64,000 nucleotides of DNA from Paenibacillus beijingensis (GCF_000961095.1 NZ_CP011058.1:3561501-3625500), one strand, 5' to 3'. Positions 34,245 through 43,526 are shown, counted from the first letter of the stretch. Notes: generated by a model from the sequence alone, not told the origin. Numbers and translations are program-made.

Positions 34245-35294
34245 ATGAACAATCATTATTTGAACCGTTTGTTCTGGGGCTTAATTGTAATCGCGGTAGG
34301 AGCCGCATTTCTAATGCGTCAATCGGGATTCATCCAGTTTGATATCGGGGAGCTGGCGTCGGATTTTTGGCCGCTCGTGCTGATCGTCATCGGACTCAGC
34401 GGCATGCTGGGCGGATCCGCCGGCGGCGGGCGGGGATCCTTTATTTGGGCCGCGATCATGATCGTGCTCGGTCTCGTGTTTCTGGGCAATAATCTCGGCT
34501 GGATCACTTGGTCGGTTGGAGACGTGATGCAGTTTTCGGGTCCGATCGTGCTCATCTTGATCGGTGTCGGTCTTATTTTCAAGCCCCGCCGCAAGCCAAG
34601 CCTTCCATCGCAGGACGATGAGTGGAAATCTTATTCGGCATACAACGAACCGGTGCCGCCCGCTCCGCCATTGCATCCCGACCCGCGTCTGGAACCGTTG
34701 AATGTGGATGGCGGCGCTGCAAAGGAAGAGCATTCTCCAGGCCGCACGGATAAGGACGATCATAAGGAGTATGATCACAAAGACGGTTATTCATCTATGG
34801 ATACCAAGCAGCAGTGGAAAGAGTACCGGCATGCAATGCGGCACGCTAGGAAGCATGCGCACAGGAGCAGACATGGCCATCACGATCGCGTCGAGTGGTG
34901 GAATTACGATCCGGCAGCACAAACGCGTTCCGGATTTATCGGCGATCTGCATTTGGGAGAGGACTATTGGGAGCTGAAGCCGATGAACATATCCCATTTT
35001 ATCGGCGATACGATTATTGATCTGACGAAAGCGCAAATCCCGCACGGAGAAACGAAGCTTGTCATTTCGTCTTTTATCGGGGACGTGAAGGTGTTTCTGC
35101 CAAGCGATTATGAGATCGGCGTCCAAGTCATCTCCAGCGCATTTCTAGGCGACGCCAAAATATTGGGGCGCAAAGAAGGCGGCTTGTTCCGCAACATGAA
35201 CGTCGAAAGTCCGAGCTACAACGATACCGACAAAAAAATCCGGATTGTGTGCAGCACGTTTATCGGCGATGTGCGCGTCACCAAGGTCGGGTAG
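34245..35294 (+). CDS. liaF: LiaF-like membrane regulator
   Basis: 349 residues. Four membrane segments lie in the first ~115 residues (LFWGLIVIAVGAAFLM etc.). An unusual charged linker (~120-215) with a cluster of His and Arg (HARKHAHRSRHGHH) follows. The C-terminal LiaF domain shows repeated FIGDxxx turns (GFIGDLHLGE, HFIGDTIID, SFIGDVKVF, TFIGDVRV) of a beta-helix-like fold. LiaF restrains LiaS until the envelope is stressed. It sits directly before liaS and liaR. The His-rich linker is longer than in Bacillus. Confidence 0.85.
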   Translation: MNNHYLNRLFWGLIVIAVGAAFLMRQSGFIQFDIGELASDFWPLVLIVIGLSGMLGGSAGGGRGSFIWAAIMIVLGLVFLGNNLGWITWSVGDVMQFSGPIVLILIGVGLIFKPRRKPSLPSQDDEWKSYSAYNEPVPPAPPLHPDPRLEPLNVDGGAAKEEHSPGRTDKDDHKEYDHKDGYSSMDTKQQWKEYRHAMRHARKHAHRSRHGHHDRVEWWNYDPAAQTRSGFIGDLHLGEDYWELKPMNISHFIGDTIIDLTKAQIPHGETKLVISSFIGDVKVFLPSDYEIGVQVISSAFLGDAKILGRKEGGLFRNMNVESPSYNDTDKKIRIVCSTFIGDVRVTKVG

Positions 35295-35442
35295 AATCAA
35301 GGATGCGAATGTGATGAAAGAGAAGCGGGCAGCAACTGGAGCTGCAGCAAGTGCAATAACTGCCGGCGGAACATCCGCCGCTGGAATAACTGCCGCCGGA
35401 GCAACGGCTAACGGAACTATTTTAAGGGGGAGAAACGTCGTT

Positions 35443-36486
35443 ATGATGGTGCGGATGCTGCGCAGCGGCAAACTGGAGCTGATGTTCTTCTTCGTCATTT
35501 CGTCGGTGCTGGCGGCACTGGTATCATATGGGGTATGGCAGTGGCTGGCGCCTAAGGCGGGAAATGGGGAAGTGCATCTGATTGCCGCGATCGTATTCCT
35601 GCTTGTCGGTTCGGCCTTCGGCTACTGGATGGCCCAGCGGCAGCAGCGGCGGATCGATGCGCTGCATCTGGCGCTCAAGCAGGCGGCGAACGGCAACTTG
35701 GCCGAGCGGATACCGGAAGCGGACGCTTATTCCTTTGCGTCGCTTTACCGGGAATTTAACGAGATGGCGGAATCGCTTGAGAAGCGGCTGCAGGTGATGC
35801 AGCGCAAAGGAGAGGGGCAAGTGATGCGCGAAGCGGCCTCTAACGAGGCTGCCGTTCTGGAAGAACGCAAACGGCTGGCCCGCGACCTGCACGATACGGT
35901 CAGCCAGCAGCTGTTTGCAATACATATGTCGGCCTCCTCGCTGCCGAAGCTGCTTGAACTGAACCGTGACCGCGCCGGGGATGTGATGGAGCAGCTCATT
36001 GTCATGTCCGCCTCCGCGCAAAAACAAATGCGCGGATTTATCGCGAAGCTGCGGCCGCTCGAGCTGGAAGACCGCACGCTGCATGAAGCGCTCGGCCGCT
36101 GGTTTCCCGATTATTGCCGTCAAAACGGCCTTCAGGGCGAGCTGGATTGGCGGCTGCTGCACCCGTTGTCGGACGCCAAGGAGCATCAGCTGTTTTTGAT
36201 TATCCAGGAAGCGATGGCCAATGTCGTCAAACATGCGGGCGCCCGTATCGTTTCCCTATCGTTTTCGGAGACGGAGAGCCAGCTGTTTATGACGCTGCAG
36301 GACGACGGGGCGGGATTTCGCGCAGACCAGGTTAAGGCGGGCTCATACGGATTGTCCACGATGCAGGAGAGAGCCCAGAAAATCGGCGGTGACGCCTCGA
36401 TTCTGAGCAAGCCCGGCGCCGGCACTCGGATTCGGGTGACCATTCCGAAATATGGTGATGAAGGAGAGCGAAACAACAATGACTAG
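35443..36486 (+). CDS. liaS: Sensor histidine kinase LiaS
   Basis: 347 residues. Two membrane helices near the N-terminus are separated by a very short extracytoplasmic loop. A HAMP-like segment follows, then the HisKA_3 box ERKRLARDLHDTVSQQLFAI with its phosphoacceptor His, and an ATPase domain (EAMANVVKHAGA, DDGAGF, SYGLSTMQERA). ATG 35443 follows AAGGGGGAG. The in-frame sequence upstream back to 35314 is an Ala/Gly/Thr repeat and was not included. Senses envelope damage through LiaF and phosphorylates LiaR. Confidence 0.85.
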   Translation: MMVRMLRSGKLELMFFFVISSVLAALVSYGVWQWLAPKAGNGEVHLIAAIVFLLVGSAFGYWMAQRQQRRIDALHLALKQAANGNLAERIPEADAYSFASLYREFNEMAESLEKRLQVMQRKGEGQVMREAASNEAAVLEERKRLARDLHDTVSQQLFAIHMSASSLPKLLELNRDRAGDVMEQLIVMSASAQKQMRGFIAKLRPLELEDRTLHEALGRWFPDYCRQNGLQGELDWRLLHPLSDAKEHQLFLIIQEAMANVVKHAGARIVSLSFSETESQLFMTLQDDGAGFRADQVKAGSYGLSTMQERAQKIGGDASILSKPGAGTRIRVTIPKYGDEGERNNND

Positions 36487-37138
36487 TGTCCATAAAATTA
36501 TGATTGTCGACGACCATGATATGGTGCGGGCGGGATTGAAAACGTATTTGCTGCTGGAACCGAATTTTGAAGTGATCGCGGAGGCGGGCAGCGGCGAGGA
36601 AGCGCTGCGCCTGCTGCAGAAAGGTTTTGAGGGCGGCGCTCCCGATGTCGTGCTGATGGATCTGATGATGCCCGGGATGGACGGCGTCGAGACGACACGG
36701 ACGCTGCTCGCCCAATATCCCGATTTGAAAATCGTCATGCTGACCAGTTTTTTGGAGGATGAAAAGGTGCTTGCGGCTGTGGAGGCGGGCGCGGTCAGTT
36801 ATGTGCTCAAGACCGTGTCGGCCGAAGAGCTTGTCTACGCCTTAAGCGGCGCGGTGAAAGGAATGCCGGTGATGACCGCCGATGTGTCCCAGGCACTCAC
36901 CAGAGGTTTGCGCCAGCGTACCGCGCAAGGGAAGGAAGAAGGGCTTACGGAGCGGGAGAAGGAAGTTCTGCTGCTCATCGCCGAAGGGCATTCCAACAAG
37001 GAAATTGCGGAAGAGCTCCATATCAGCGTCAAAACGGTAAAAACCCATGTCAGCAACCTGCTGATGAAGTGCGAACTGGAGGATCGCACCCAGCTTGCCG
37101 TGTATGCCCATCGCAAAGGCTGGGCGAAAAACGTGTAA
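36479..37138 (+). CDS. liaR: Response regulator LiaR (NarL family)
   Basis: 219 residues. The receiver domain (IMIVDDHDMVRAGLKTYL, phospho-Asp in VVLMDLMMPGMDG, Lys in YVLKTVSAEEL) is followed by a LuxR-type helix-turn-helix (LTEREKEVLLLIAEGHSNKE, then IAEELHISVKTVKTHVSNLL). The gene overlaps liaS by 8 bases, and AAGGAGAG lies inside liaS. It activates envelope-stress genes; no liaIH follows it here. Confidence 0.9.
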   Translation: MTSVHKIMIVDDHDMVRAGLKTYLLLEPNFEVIAEAGSGEEALRLLQKGFEGGAPDVVLMDLMMPGMDGVETTRTLLAQYPDLKIVMLTSFLEDEKVLAAVEAGAVSYVLKTVSAEELVYALSGAVKGMPVMTADVSQALTRGLRQRTAQGKEEGLTEREKEVLLLIAEGHSNKEIAEELHISVKTVKTHVSNLLMKCELEDRTQLAVYAHRKGWAKNV

Positions 37139-37230
37139 CGCCCTCATTTCTTTCATCACGAAGTAGAGTTCGGCGGCAATGATACTAGTTTTAATATCTT
37201 CCAATTTCTTAAATATAGAGCAGTTATTTT

Positions 37231-37258
37231 ACCTTTGCAGCTGGAGCAAAGGTTTTTT
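37231..37258 (+). terminator. Terminator of liaFSR
   Basis: ACCTTTG / CAAAGGT with a T6 run. Confidence 0.7.
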
Positions 37259-37393
37259 ATTTTGGTTTAAATGATTTTTAAGTTTGTTTTAAGGTAGATT
37301 GTGCATGATAGTAACAGCAAGAGCGACAACAACGTTAAGCCGGCTCGTTGCGATGAACAACAGACGGATGGATACAAGAGAGGAGAAACAACG

Positions 37394-39031
37394 ATGGACG
37401 ATCAAAACAAAAAAAATCCGTATGACGATTTCTTCAGCGAATCTGGAGATTCGGATAAGCGGCACCGGGCCGAGGACGATAATGCCGGACCTGCAGACAG
37501 AGGTTCGGACGAGGAACAAAAGCAATCCTACTATTATTCGTACGGTCCGTTTAAATCCGGTTCCCAGCAGCGGCCAAGCGACGGCTACCGTTCGGAAGGC
37601 AAGCCGGCGGGTGATCACGATTACCCGGAAGATTCCCGGTACAATGAGCGCGTTCACGCCGGCAGCAAGGACGTATTGGTGACTCCGCCCCGTCAAGTCC
37701 GGCCGTTTGCGCCGACACAGCAGGTGAACCGGGACGGCTGGAAAATGAATGAGAGAAAAGGATCTCCGTTTCGTGCGATGTTTGCTTCGTTTCTTGTCGG
37801 TGTCCTGCTCGTCGGCTCGCTGATGTTCGCTTCCGACAAGTTCAACTGGTTTACCGGCAATGAAGCGCTGTCGGCATCCGCAGGCACCACCGGAACGAAT
37901 GTGACGACTTCGGGCAAAGCATCAACTGCAGCCGATACGGTTCGTCCGAACAACATTGCGCAAATATCGGAAAAATCCAGTCCGGCCGTTGTGCTGATTG
38001 AAACCTATGTGAAGCAATCGAGAAACGGCGGCGGCAACAGCATGTTCAACGATCCGTTCTTCCAGCAGTTCTTCGGCGATCAATACGGGTCGAACGAAGG
38101 CAACGGCGGCAATGGCAGCAATGGCGGCAATGGCGGGAATGGCAACAACGGCGGCCAGCTGCAGGAGCTTGGAATCGGTTCCGGATTTTTCTTTGAATCG
38201 GACGGTTACATTTTGACCAATCAGCACGTTGTCGCCGGTTCGGATGAAATTAGAGTCAAGGTTCAAGGCTATGACAAAGCGTTTACGGCGAAGCTGATGG
38301 GTACCGCCAAAGATCTCGACCTTGCGGTTCTGAAAGTGGAGAACACGGGCGGCAAGCCTTTCCCGACCCTTCCGCTGGGCGACTCCGATGCGAGCGTCAT
38401 CGGTGACTGGGTCGTGGCAATCGGCAACCCGAACGGATTTGACCATACGGTAACGGTAGGCGTCGTCAGCGCGAAAGGCCGTCAAATTTCGATTCCGGAC
38501 GAAGAAGACGGGACGACCCGCAACTACACGAATTTGCTGCAAACGGACGCTTCGATCAATCCGGGCAACTCCGGCGGTCCTCTCATTAATATGAACGGCG
38601 AAGTGGTAGGGATTAATACGGCGATCAGTTCTTCTTCTCAAGGCATCGGCTTTGCGATCCCGACGACTACCATTAAAGAAGTTGTCGATAGGCTGAAAAA
38701 TAACGAGAATGTGACGACTCCTAGGCCGTTTATCGGAGCGGAGCTGAGAGACATCACCGATGCAATGGCACAGCAGCTTGGCCTGAGCAGCACGGATGGT
38801 TCGATCGTTTCCAACGTGCAATACAAAACGCCGGCCTATGACGCGGATTTGCGTCAATACGACGTCATTACCGGCTTGGACGGCACCAAGATCAGCACGA
38901 AAGAAGCGCTCATTGAAGCCATCCAGAAAAAATCTGTCGGCGATAAAGTGACCTTGAACATTATCCGCAACGGCAAAGCGATGGATCTGACGGTTACAAT
39001 CGGCAACCGGAACGACTATAGCATGCAATAA
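37394..39031 (+). CDS. htrA: HtrA-like membrane-anchored serine protease
   Basis: 545 residues. A long acidic/hydrophilic cytoplasmic N-terminus precedes a single membrane helix at ~127-146 (FRAMFASFLVGVLLVGSLMF). The trypsin-like domain has catalytic His in ILTNQHVV near 276, Asp in DLDLAVLKV near 306 and Ser in GNSGGP near 392. A C-terminal PDZ domain follows. A Gly/Asn repeat (NGGNGSNGGNGGNGNNGG) is inserted between FGDQYG and the protease core, in the loop that varies between HtrA proteins. It degrades misfolded secreted proteins. ATG 37394 follows AGAGAGGAGA; the longer frame is rejected. Confidence 0.9.
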   Translation: MDDQNKKNPYDDFFSESGDSDKRHRAEDDNAGPADRGSDEEQKQSYYYSYGPFKSGSQQRPSDGYRSEGKPAGDHDYPEDSRYNERVHAGSKDVLVTPPRQVRPFAPTQQVNRDGWKMNERKGSPFRAMFASFLVGVLLVGSLMFASDKFNWFTGNEALSASAGTTGTNVTTSGKASTAADTVRPNNIAQISEKSSPAVVLIETYVKQSRNGGGNSMFNDPFFQQFFGDQYGSNEGNGGNGSNGGNGGNGNNGGQLQELGIGSGFFFESDGYILTNQHVVAGSDEIRVKVQGYDKAFTAKLMGTAKDLDLAVLKVENTGGKPFPTLPLGDSDASVIGDWVVAIGNPNGFDHTVTVGVVSAKGRQISIPDEEDGTTRNYTNLLQTDASINPGNSGGPLINMNGEVVGINTAISSSSQGIGFAIPTTTIKEVVDRLKNNENVTTPRPFIGAELRDITDAMAQQLGLSSTDGSIVSNVQYKTPAYDADLRQYDVITGLDGTKISTKEALIEAIQKKSVGDKVTLNIIRNGKAMDLTVTIGNRNDYSMQ

Positions 39032-39082
39032 CAGTTGATACCGTCGGCGCCGCTTCCCGTTAGTGAACGGCCCGGCTTCGAC

Positions 39083-39119
39083 AAAGCGCAAGGCAGGCAT
39101 TGTCCGCTTGCGCTTTTTG
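39083..39119 (+). terminator. Terminator of htrA
   Basis: AAAGCGCAAG / CTTGCGCTTT with TTTTG. Confidence 0.75.
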
Positions 39120-39140
39120 TTATGAACCGATAGAGTGGGG

Positions 39141-39356
39141 GAAAAAGGAATCGCTCCGCGGGCAGGTTTGATCTTTCGACTGCTGATGCAGCCGGATTCA
39201 CATAGTTTGGTGAAAGAGGGAGCCGTTGCGCGGACTAATTATTCTTCCGATCGCTGTCGCTTCTCCAGAACAATTAGTCCACTCCACTCTCTTTCACCCG
39301 GTGAAGAAAGCCCTGCTTCTCCAGATTCAAACCTGCCCGCTCCGCTTTCCTTTTTC
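39141..39356. repeat. Long palindrome, outer element of a nested pair (dispersed family, copy 2)
   Basis: The left arm GAAAAAGG...GCGGGCAGGTTTGA and right arm TCAAACCTGCCCGC...CCTTTTTC are inverted repeats. Next to them are the family core traces (GCTGATGCAGCCGGATTC on the left, GCTTCTCCAGATTC on the right). The centre is occupied by a complete second element at 39210-39299. Confidence 0.7.
39210..39299. repeat. Inner palindrome nested in the outer one (dispersed family, copy 2b)
   Basis: GGTGAAAGAG and CTCTTTCACC are its exact ends. GGACTAATT and AATTAGTCC form the inner arms. The 30-base loop carries ATTCTTCCGATCGCTG and CTTCTCCAGAAC, the family core. Confidence 0.75.
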
Positions 39357-39450
39357 GGAGGGGAGCAGAGTTAGGCTGCGCAGGGAGACTCGCTTGCCGC
39401 CTGAACCAAGAGCTGAAATTATACGTGCCCGAGGTCCGGGGCCAGCAGAT

Positions 39451-39634
39451 GGACCATATGGCCGCTATTTCCTGCTATGAGAGCTATTTCGCAACATTCG
39501 CGGACAGAGGAGCCGTTATTCATGCGCGGATAAGCCAATTTGTGAGGATTCATAGCCATTAAACGGATCATATGTCCGCTTACAGGCAAAAAGAGTGATT
39601 AGAGGGACATAGCGGATTCTGTGTCCGTTTGCGT
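39451..39634. repeat. Four degenerate GGA(C/T)...CCG repeat units
   Basis: Units beginning GGACCATATGGCCGCTATTT, GGACAGAGGAGCCGTTATTC, GGATCATATGTCCGCTTACA and GGATTCTGTGTCCGTTTGCG are spaced about 50-60 bases apart. No reading frame runs through them. The rest of the gap before the next gene (39635-39726) shows nothing further. Confidence 0.45.
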
Positions 39635-39726
39635 TGCCTCCATACAGCTGAGTTCAGTCCAGCACTTATTTTAAGTTTCAAACCAAATTAATAGATGAAT
39701 TTACGGATGGTAATAGGGGGATAAAA

Positions 39727-40422
39727 ATGATGAGACAGCAAATTATTGTCGTCGACGACGATGAAAAAATAACGTCGCTGCTGCGCAGAAGTTTGGCATT
39801 TGAAGGCTATGAGGTGACGACGGCGAACAACGGATCCGAAGGACTGAAGCTGATGCTGATGTCCGAACCCGATCTGCTCGTGCTCGATGTGATGATGCCC
39901 CAGATCGACGGCTGGGAAGTGTGCCGCAGAGTTCGCGAAGGCGGCAGCTCGGTTCCGATCCTGATGCTGACGGCGAAGGATGACGTTCGGGACCGGGTAC
40001 GGGGGCTTGATCTTGGAGCGGACGATTATTTGGTCAAGCCGTTTGCGCTGGAGGAGCTGCTCGCCCGCGTGCGCGCCCTGCTCAGGCGCAAGCCGGACAA
40101 GCTTGAAGAGAACGGAAACCGGCTGCTGTACGAAGATCTGCTGCTCGATATCGATTCCAGGGAAGCGATCCGGGCGGGGCGCCGAATTGACTTGACGGCC
40201 AAGGAATTCGATCTGCTGCATCTGTTTATGCAAAATCCGCGGCGCGTGCTGACACGGGACTCCATTATGGATAAAATTTGGGGCTTCGACTACAGCGGCG
40301 AGTCCAACGTGCTGGAGGTATACATTGCCATGCTTCGACAAAAAACGGAAGAGGGCGGGGAGAAGCGGCTCATTCAAACGGTGCGCGGCACCGGTTATGT
40401 GCTGCGCGGAGAAGGAGGCTGA
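39727..40422 (+). CDS. OmpR-family response regulator
   Basis: 231 residues. A receiver domain (IIVVDDDEKI, phospho-Asp in LLVLDVMMPQIDGWE, Lys in YLVKPFALEEL) is followed by an OmpR winged helix (IDLTAKEFDLLHLFMQNPRR, ending in RLIQTVRGTGYVLRGE). The histidine kinase gene starts 3 bases after its stop. GGGGGATAAAA precedes the ATG pair. It lies 700 bases downstream of htrA, and CssRS-type regulation of htrA is conceivable but only by analogy. Confidence 0.9.
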   Translation: MMRQQIIVVDDDEKITSLLRRSLAFEGYEVTTANNGSEGLKLMLMSEPDLLVLDVMMPQIDGWEVCRRVREGGSSVPILMLTAKDDVRDRVRGLDLGADDYLVKPFALEELLARVRALLRRKPDKLEENGNRLLYEDLLLDIDSREAIRAGRRIDLTAKEFDLLHLFMQNPRRVLTRDSIMDKIWGFDYSGESNVLEVYIAMLRQKTEEGGEKRLIQTVRGTGYVLRGEGG

Positions 40423-40425
40423 CCG

Positions 40426-41949
40426 ATGCCTATCCGCTATAAGCTGACCCTTTGGTATTCCTGCATCCTGACGGCCGTTCTGATCATTATCGGAATCGCC
40501 GTATACGCCTTTCTCAGCTATAGTACGGTGAAAGATATCAAGGGGCGGATCAACGGGGCCACGGCGCTGATTGCGCAGCAATTTTCACAAAGCAGCGTTT
40601 TTGATCCGGACAGCCTGATCATTAACCCGGATTCATTACAGAACACCGACATCTATACACAGATTATCGATTATCGCCGGATTAACACAACGGGGGTCTC
40701 CAGCACTCTCCCGGGCAATTTGAGGTTTCCATTTCCGAATACGGCCGAGAAAGCCGTGAATGCGGGAAGCGGATACGTCAAGGTTAACTTGCAAGGGTAC
40801 CCGTTCTATATTTACCAGGCACCGGTATATGTGGAAGGCACCAAACAGGTCATCGGCTACTTGCAGGTCGGCGTCATTACAAGCAAGGAAGACAAGCTGC
40901 TGAACAACCTGAAGACGATTCTCATTTTTTCTTCGCTGATCGGACTTGTCATCGCCTTTACGATCGGTCTTCTTATGGCCCGGCAGTCGCTGAGGCCGAT
41001 CGAAGTCGTCATCGATGCAGCCAAGCAGATCGAGAAGGGATCGGACTTAAGCGTGCGCATCAGCCACGAGGGGCCAAACGACGAGCTTGGCCGGCTGACC
41101 GATACGCTCAACGGCATGCTCGGCCGTCTGGAGACGGCCTACAATGAGCTCGATGAAGCTTATGAGGCGCAGCGCCGATTCGTCTCCGACGCATCGCACG
41201 AACTGCGGACGCCGCTGACGACGATCCGGGGCAATATTGAGCTGCTGCAGCGCATGTGGCTGCCGGCTCTGCAGGCCAGCAACGACGATCCCGCCGTGCA
41301 TTTCTCCCCCGAAGATATCGAGCGTGCCGCCTTGTCCCGGGAAGCGATGGGGGATATATCGGATGAAGCGAAGCGGATGAGCCGTCTGGTCAACGATCTG
41401 CTTGCTTTGGCGCGCGCCGATGCCGGTTACGTGATGGAAAAAGAACCGGTCGAGCTGCTGCCGCTTGTGGAAGAAGTGGCGCGCCGCGCCAGTCATCTCC
41501 CGCGCAAAGCGGAATGGCGCGTTGGCGATCTGTCCGTGCTCGAAAATGTGGGGGTGAACGGTCATCCCGATTTTTTGCGCCAGCTGCTGTTTATTTTTAT
41601 CGAGAACGGGTTCAAATACACGACCGCCGGTTACGTCGAGCTGCAGGCCGTCAGCAGGGACCGTCAGGCGGGCATCATTATACGCGATACGGGAATCGGC
41701 ATGAAGTCCGAGCAAGTGCCGAATATTTTTGAGCGGTTCTACCGGGCGGATGAATCGAGGGGCAGGACGGGAGGAACCGGGCTCGGCCTATCGATCGCCA
41801 AATGGATTATCGACGAGCACAAAGGTTCCGTGGAGGTCAGAACCCAGGAAGGAATGGGAACGACATTCACGATTTGGCTTCCCATTGCCTTTTCTCTGCA
41901 TTATGATTCGGGTATAATGGAAGAACAAAGTCGGAACTTGGAGAAATAG
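40426..41949 (+). CDS. Membrane sensor histidine kinase
   Basis: 507 residues. The first membrane helix is ~12-32, an extracytoplasmic domain of about 130 residues follows, and the second helix is ~165-185. Then come HAMP (LRPIEVVIDAAKQIEKGSDL), the dimerisation His in FVSDASHELRTPLTTIRGNI near 262, and the ATPase domain (N-box FIENGFKYT, G boxes DTGIGM and GGTGLGLSIAKWI). It is the partner of the preceding regulator. The 28 bases before ispH contain no terminator, so readthrough into ispH is possible. Confidence 0.9.
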   Translation: MPIRYKLTLWYSCILTAVLIIIGIAVYAFLSYSTVKDIKGRINGATALIAQQFSQSSVFDPDSLIINPDSLQNTDIYTQIIDYRRINTTGVSSTLPGNLRFPFPNTAEKAVNAGSGYVKVNLQGYPFYIYQAPVYVEGTKQVIGYLQVGVITSKEDKLLNNLKTILIFSSLIGLVIAFTIGLLMARQSLRPIEVVIDAAKQIEKGSDLSVRISHEGPNDELGRLTDTLNGMLGRLETAYNELDEAYEAQRRFVSDASHELRTPLTTIRGNIELLQRMWLPALQASNDDPAVHFSPEDIERAALSREAMGDISDEAKRMSRLVNDLLALARADAGYVMEKEPVELLPLVEEVARRASHLPRKAEWRVGDLSVLENVGVNGHPDFLRQLLFIFIENGFKYTTAGYVELQAVSRDRQAGIIIRDTGIGMKSEQVPNIFERFYRADESRGRTGGTGLGLSIAKWIIDEHKGSVEVRTQEGMGTTFTIWLPIAFSLHYDSGIMEEQSRNLEK

Positions 41950-41976
41950 CCGGCTTTAGAAAGCGGGTATTTATCG

Positions 41977-42927
41977 ATGGAAGTGGTAAAAATAGCACCG
42001 CGCGGGTATTGTTACGGTGTTGTCGATGCAATGGTGCTTGCCTTGCAGACGGCCCGTAATTTGGATTTGCCGCGTCCGATTTATATTTTGGGCATGATTG
42101 TTCATAACGCTCACGTCACCGATGCCTTCGAAGAAGAAGGGGTCATTACGCTCGACGGCGAGAACCGTCTGGAGATTTTGGAGAAAATTGACTGCGGCAC
42201 CGTTATTTTTACCGCTCACGGCGTTTCGCCGGAAGTGCGGCGCCGCGCCCGCGACAAAGGGCTGACGATCGTCGACGCCACTTGTCCCGACGTCACGAAG
42301 ACGCATGACCTTATTCGCGAGAAGACCGCGGAAGGGTATGAGATCATTTATATCGGCAAGAAAGGCCACCCCGAACCGGAAGGGGCGATCGGCGTTGCCC
42401 CGGAGCACGTTCATCTGATTGAGAAGGAAGACGAAATAGCCCAACTTTTTTTGCAGAGCGATCGTATACTGATTACAAATCAAACGACGATGTCGCAGTG
42501 GGATATCCGCCACTTGATCAACCGGGTGCTGGAGAAATATCCGAAAGCGGAAATTCATAACGAAATCTGCTTGGCTACGCAAGTCCGGCAGGAGGCCGTC
42601 GCGGGACAGGCCGGCGAAGCCGATGTGTGCATCGTAGTCGGCGATCCGCGGAGCAACAATTCCAACCGTCTTGCACAGGTTTCGGAGGAAATTGCAGGCG
42701 TCAAAGCATACCGCATCTCGGATATTTCCGAGCTGAACCGGGAATGGCTGGCAGGGGCGCAGCGCGTTGCGGTAACGGCCGGCGCTTCGACGCCGACTCC
42801 ATTGACACGGGAAGTTATCGCGTATTTGGAACAGTACGATCACGACAACCCGGACACTTGGGAAATAAAACGGACCGTCGATATGAATAAGCTTTTGCCG
42901 AACGTAAAGGTTAAGTCAGTTAAATAA
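41977..42927 (+). CDS. ispH: 4-hydroxy-3-methylbut-2-enyl diphosphate reductase
   Basis: 316 residues, LytB/IspH family. The [4Fe-4S] cysteines are in RGYCYGV (Cys12), VDATCPDV (near 98) and NEICLATQVRQ (near 192); catalytic His pairs lie in IVHNAHV and TAHGVSPE. It makes isopentenyl and dimethylallyl diphosphate in the last step of the MEP isoprenoid pathway. The start follows a weak site (AAGCGGG). The DUF2062 gene follows closely. Confidence 0.93.
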   Translation: MEVVKIAPRGYCYGVVDAMVLALQTARNLDLPRPIYILGMIVHNAHVTDAFEEEGVITLDGENRLEILEKIDCGTVIFTAHGVSPEVRRRARDKGLTIVDATCPDVTKTHDLIREKTAEGYEIIYIGKKGHPEPEGAIGVAPEHVHLIEKEDEIAQLFLQSDRILITNQTTMSQWDIRHLINRVLEKYPKAEIHNEICLATQVRQEAVAGQAGEADVCIVVGDPRSNNSNRLAQVSEEIAGVKAYRISDISELNREWLAGAQRVAVTAGASTPTPLTREVIAYLEQYDHDNPDTWEIKRTVDMNKLLPNVKVKSVK

Positions 42928-42940
42928 AGAGGGATGGAGC

Positions 42941-43465
42941 ATGGCTTTCACGAAATCGAAATCTGCGCCGGAGCGGGTGAGGAGATGGTCCAGGTATAAA
43001 TTTGTGCAGCTGCTGCGGGCGCCGGGCGGACCTTCAAAGGTGGCGCTTGGCTTTGCGATCGGCATTTGCGTCGAAATGTTCACTCTTCCCACCTACGGGC
43101 TAGCTTTTTTTCTCATTTTTCCGCTTGTTTATTTGACCCGGGCGAGCTTAGCCGGCGCTCTTGTCGGCTTTGTACTCGGAAAAATCATTTATCTGCCGAT
43201 GGCGGTGCTCAATCAGAAAATGGGAGGTTATATATTGCCCTCCCACATCCGATTCGAGATCCCTTTTATTTCGAATTGGCTAAATGAATTGCTGCTTGTG
43301 AACTTGAAGCTGATCGTCGGGGGAGTAATCAACGGCATTATACTCGGAACGTTGTTTTATTTTCCGGTACGGATGATGATTGCTTTTTTTGCGAACAAGC
43401 GAAAAGAAAAACGCAAAAAGAACCGTTCCGCAGTGAAGGTGAAGCCGTTAACGGAACGCCCGTGA
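42941..43465 (+). CDS. DUF2062 membrane protein
   Basis: 174 residues. The DUF2062 pattern LLRAPGGPSKVALGFAIGIC followed by EMFTLPTYGL is clear. Three or four membrane helices follow, with basic ends (RKEKRKKNR). 13 bases after ispH with GGGATGGAG upstream, so probably co-transcribed with it. The family is widespread and uncharacterised; some members sit near glycosyltransferases. Confidence 0.8.
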   Translation: MAFTKSKSAPERVRRWSRYKFVQLLRAPGGPSKVALGFAIGICVEMFTLPTYGLAFFLIFPLVYLTRASLAGALVGFVLGKIIYLPMAVLNQKMGGYILPSHIRFEIPFISNWLNELLLVNLKLIVGGVINGIILGTLFYFPVRMMIAFFANKRKEKRKKNRSAVKVKPLTERP

Positions 43466-43494
43466 ACCGATTTTTTCCCTGCCGGCAAACGGAG

Positions 43495-43526
43495 AAAAAT
43501 CATCCTTGACGAGGATGATTTTTTCT
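43495..43526 (+). terminator. Terminator after the ispH-DUF2062 unit
   Basis: AAAAATCATCC TTGAC GAGGATGATTTTTT: a short stem flanked by A and T runs, able to work both ways. Confidence 0.75.

Noticed and set aside
37922..39100. 392-codon minus-strand ORF opposite htrA
   Set aside because: Antisense to the protease domain, no start signals.
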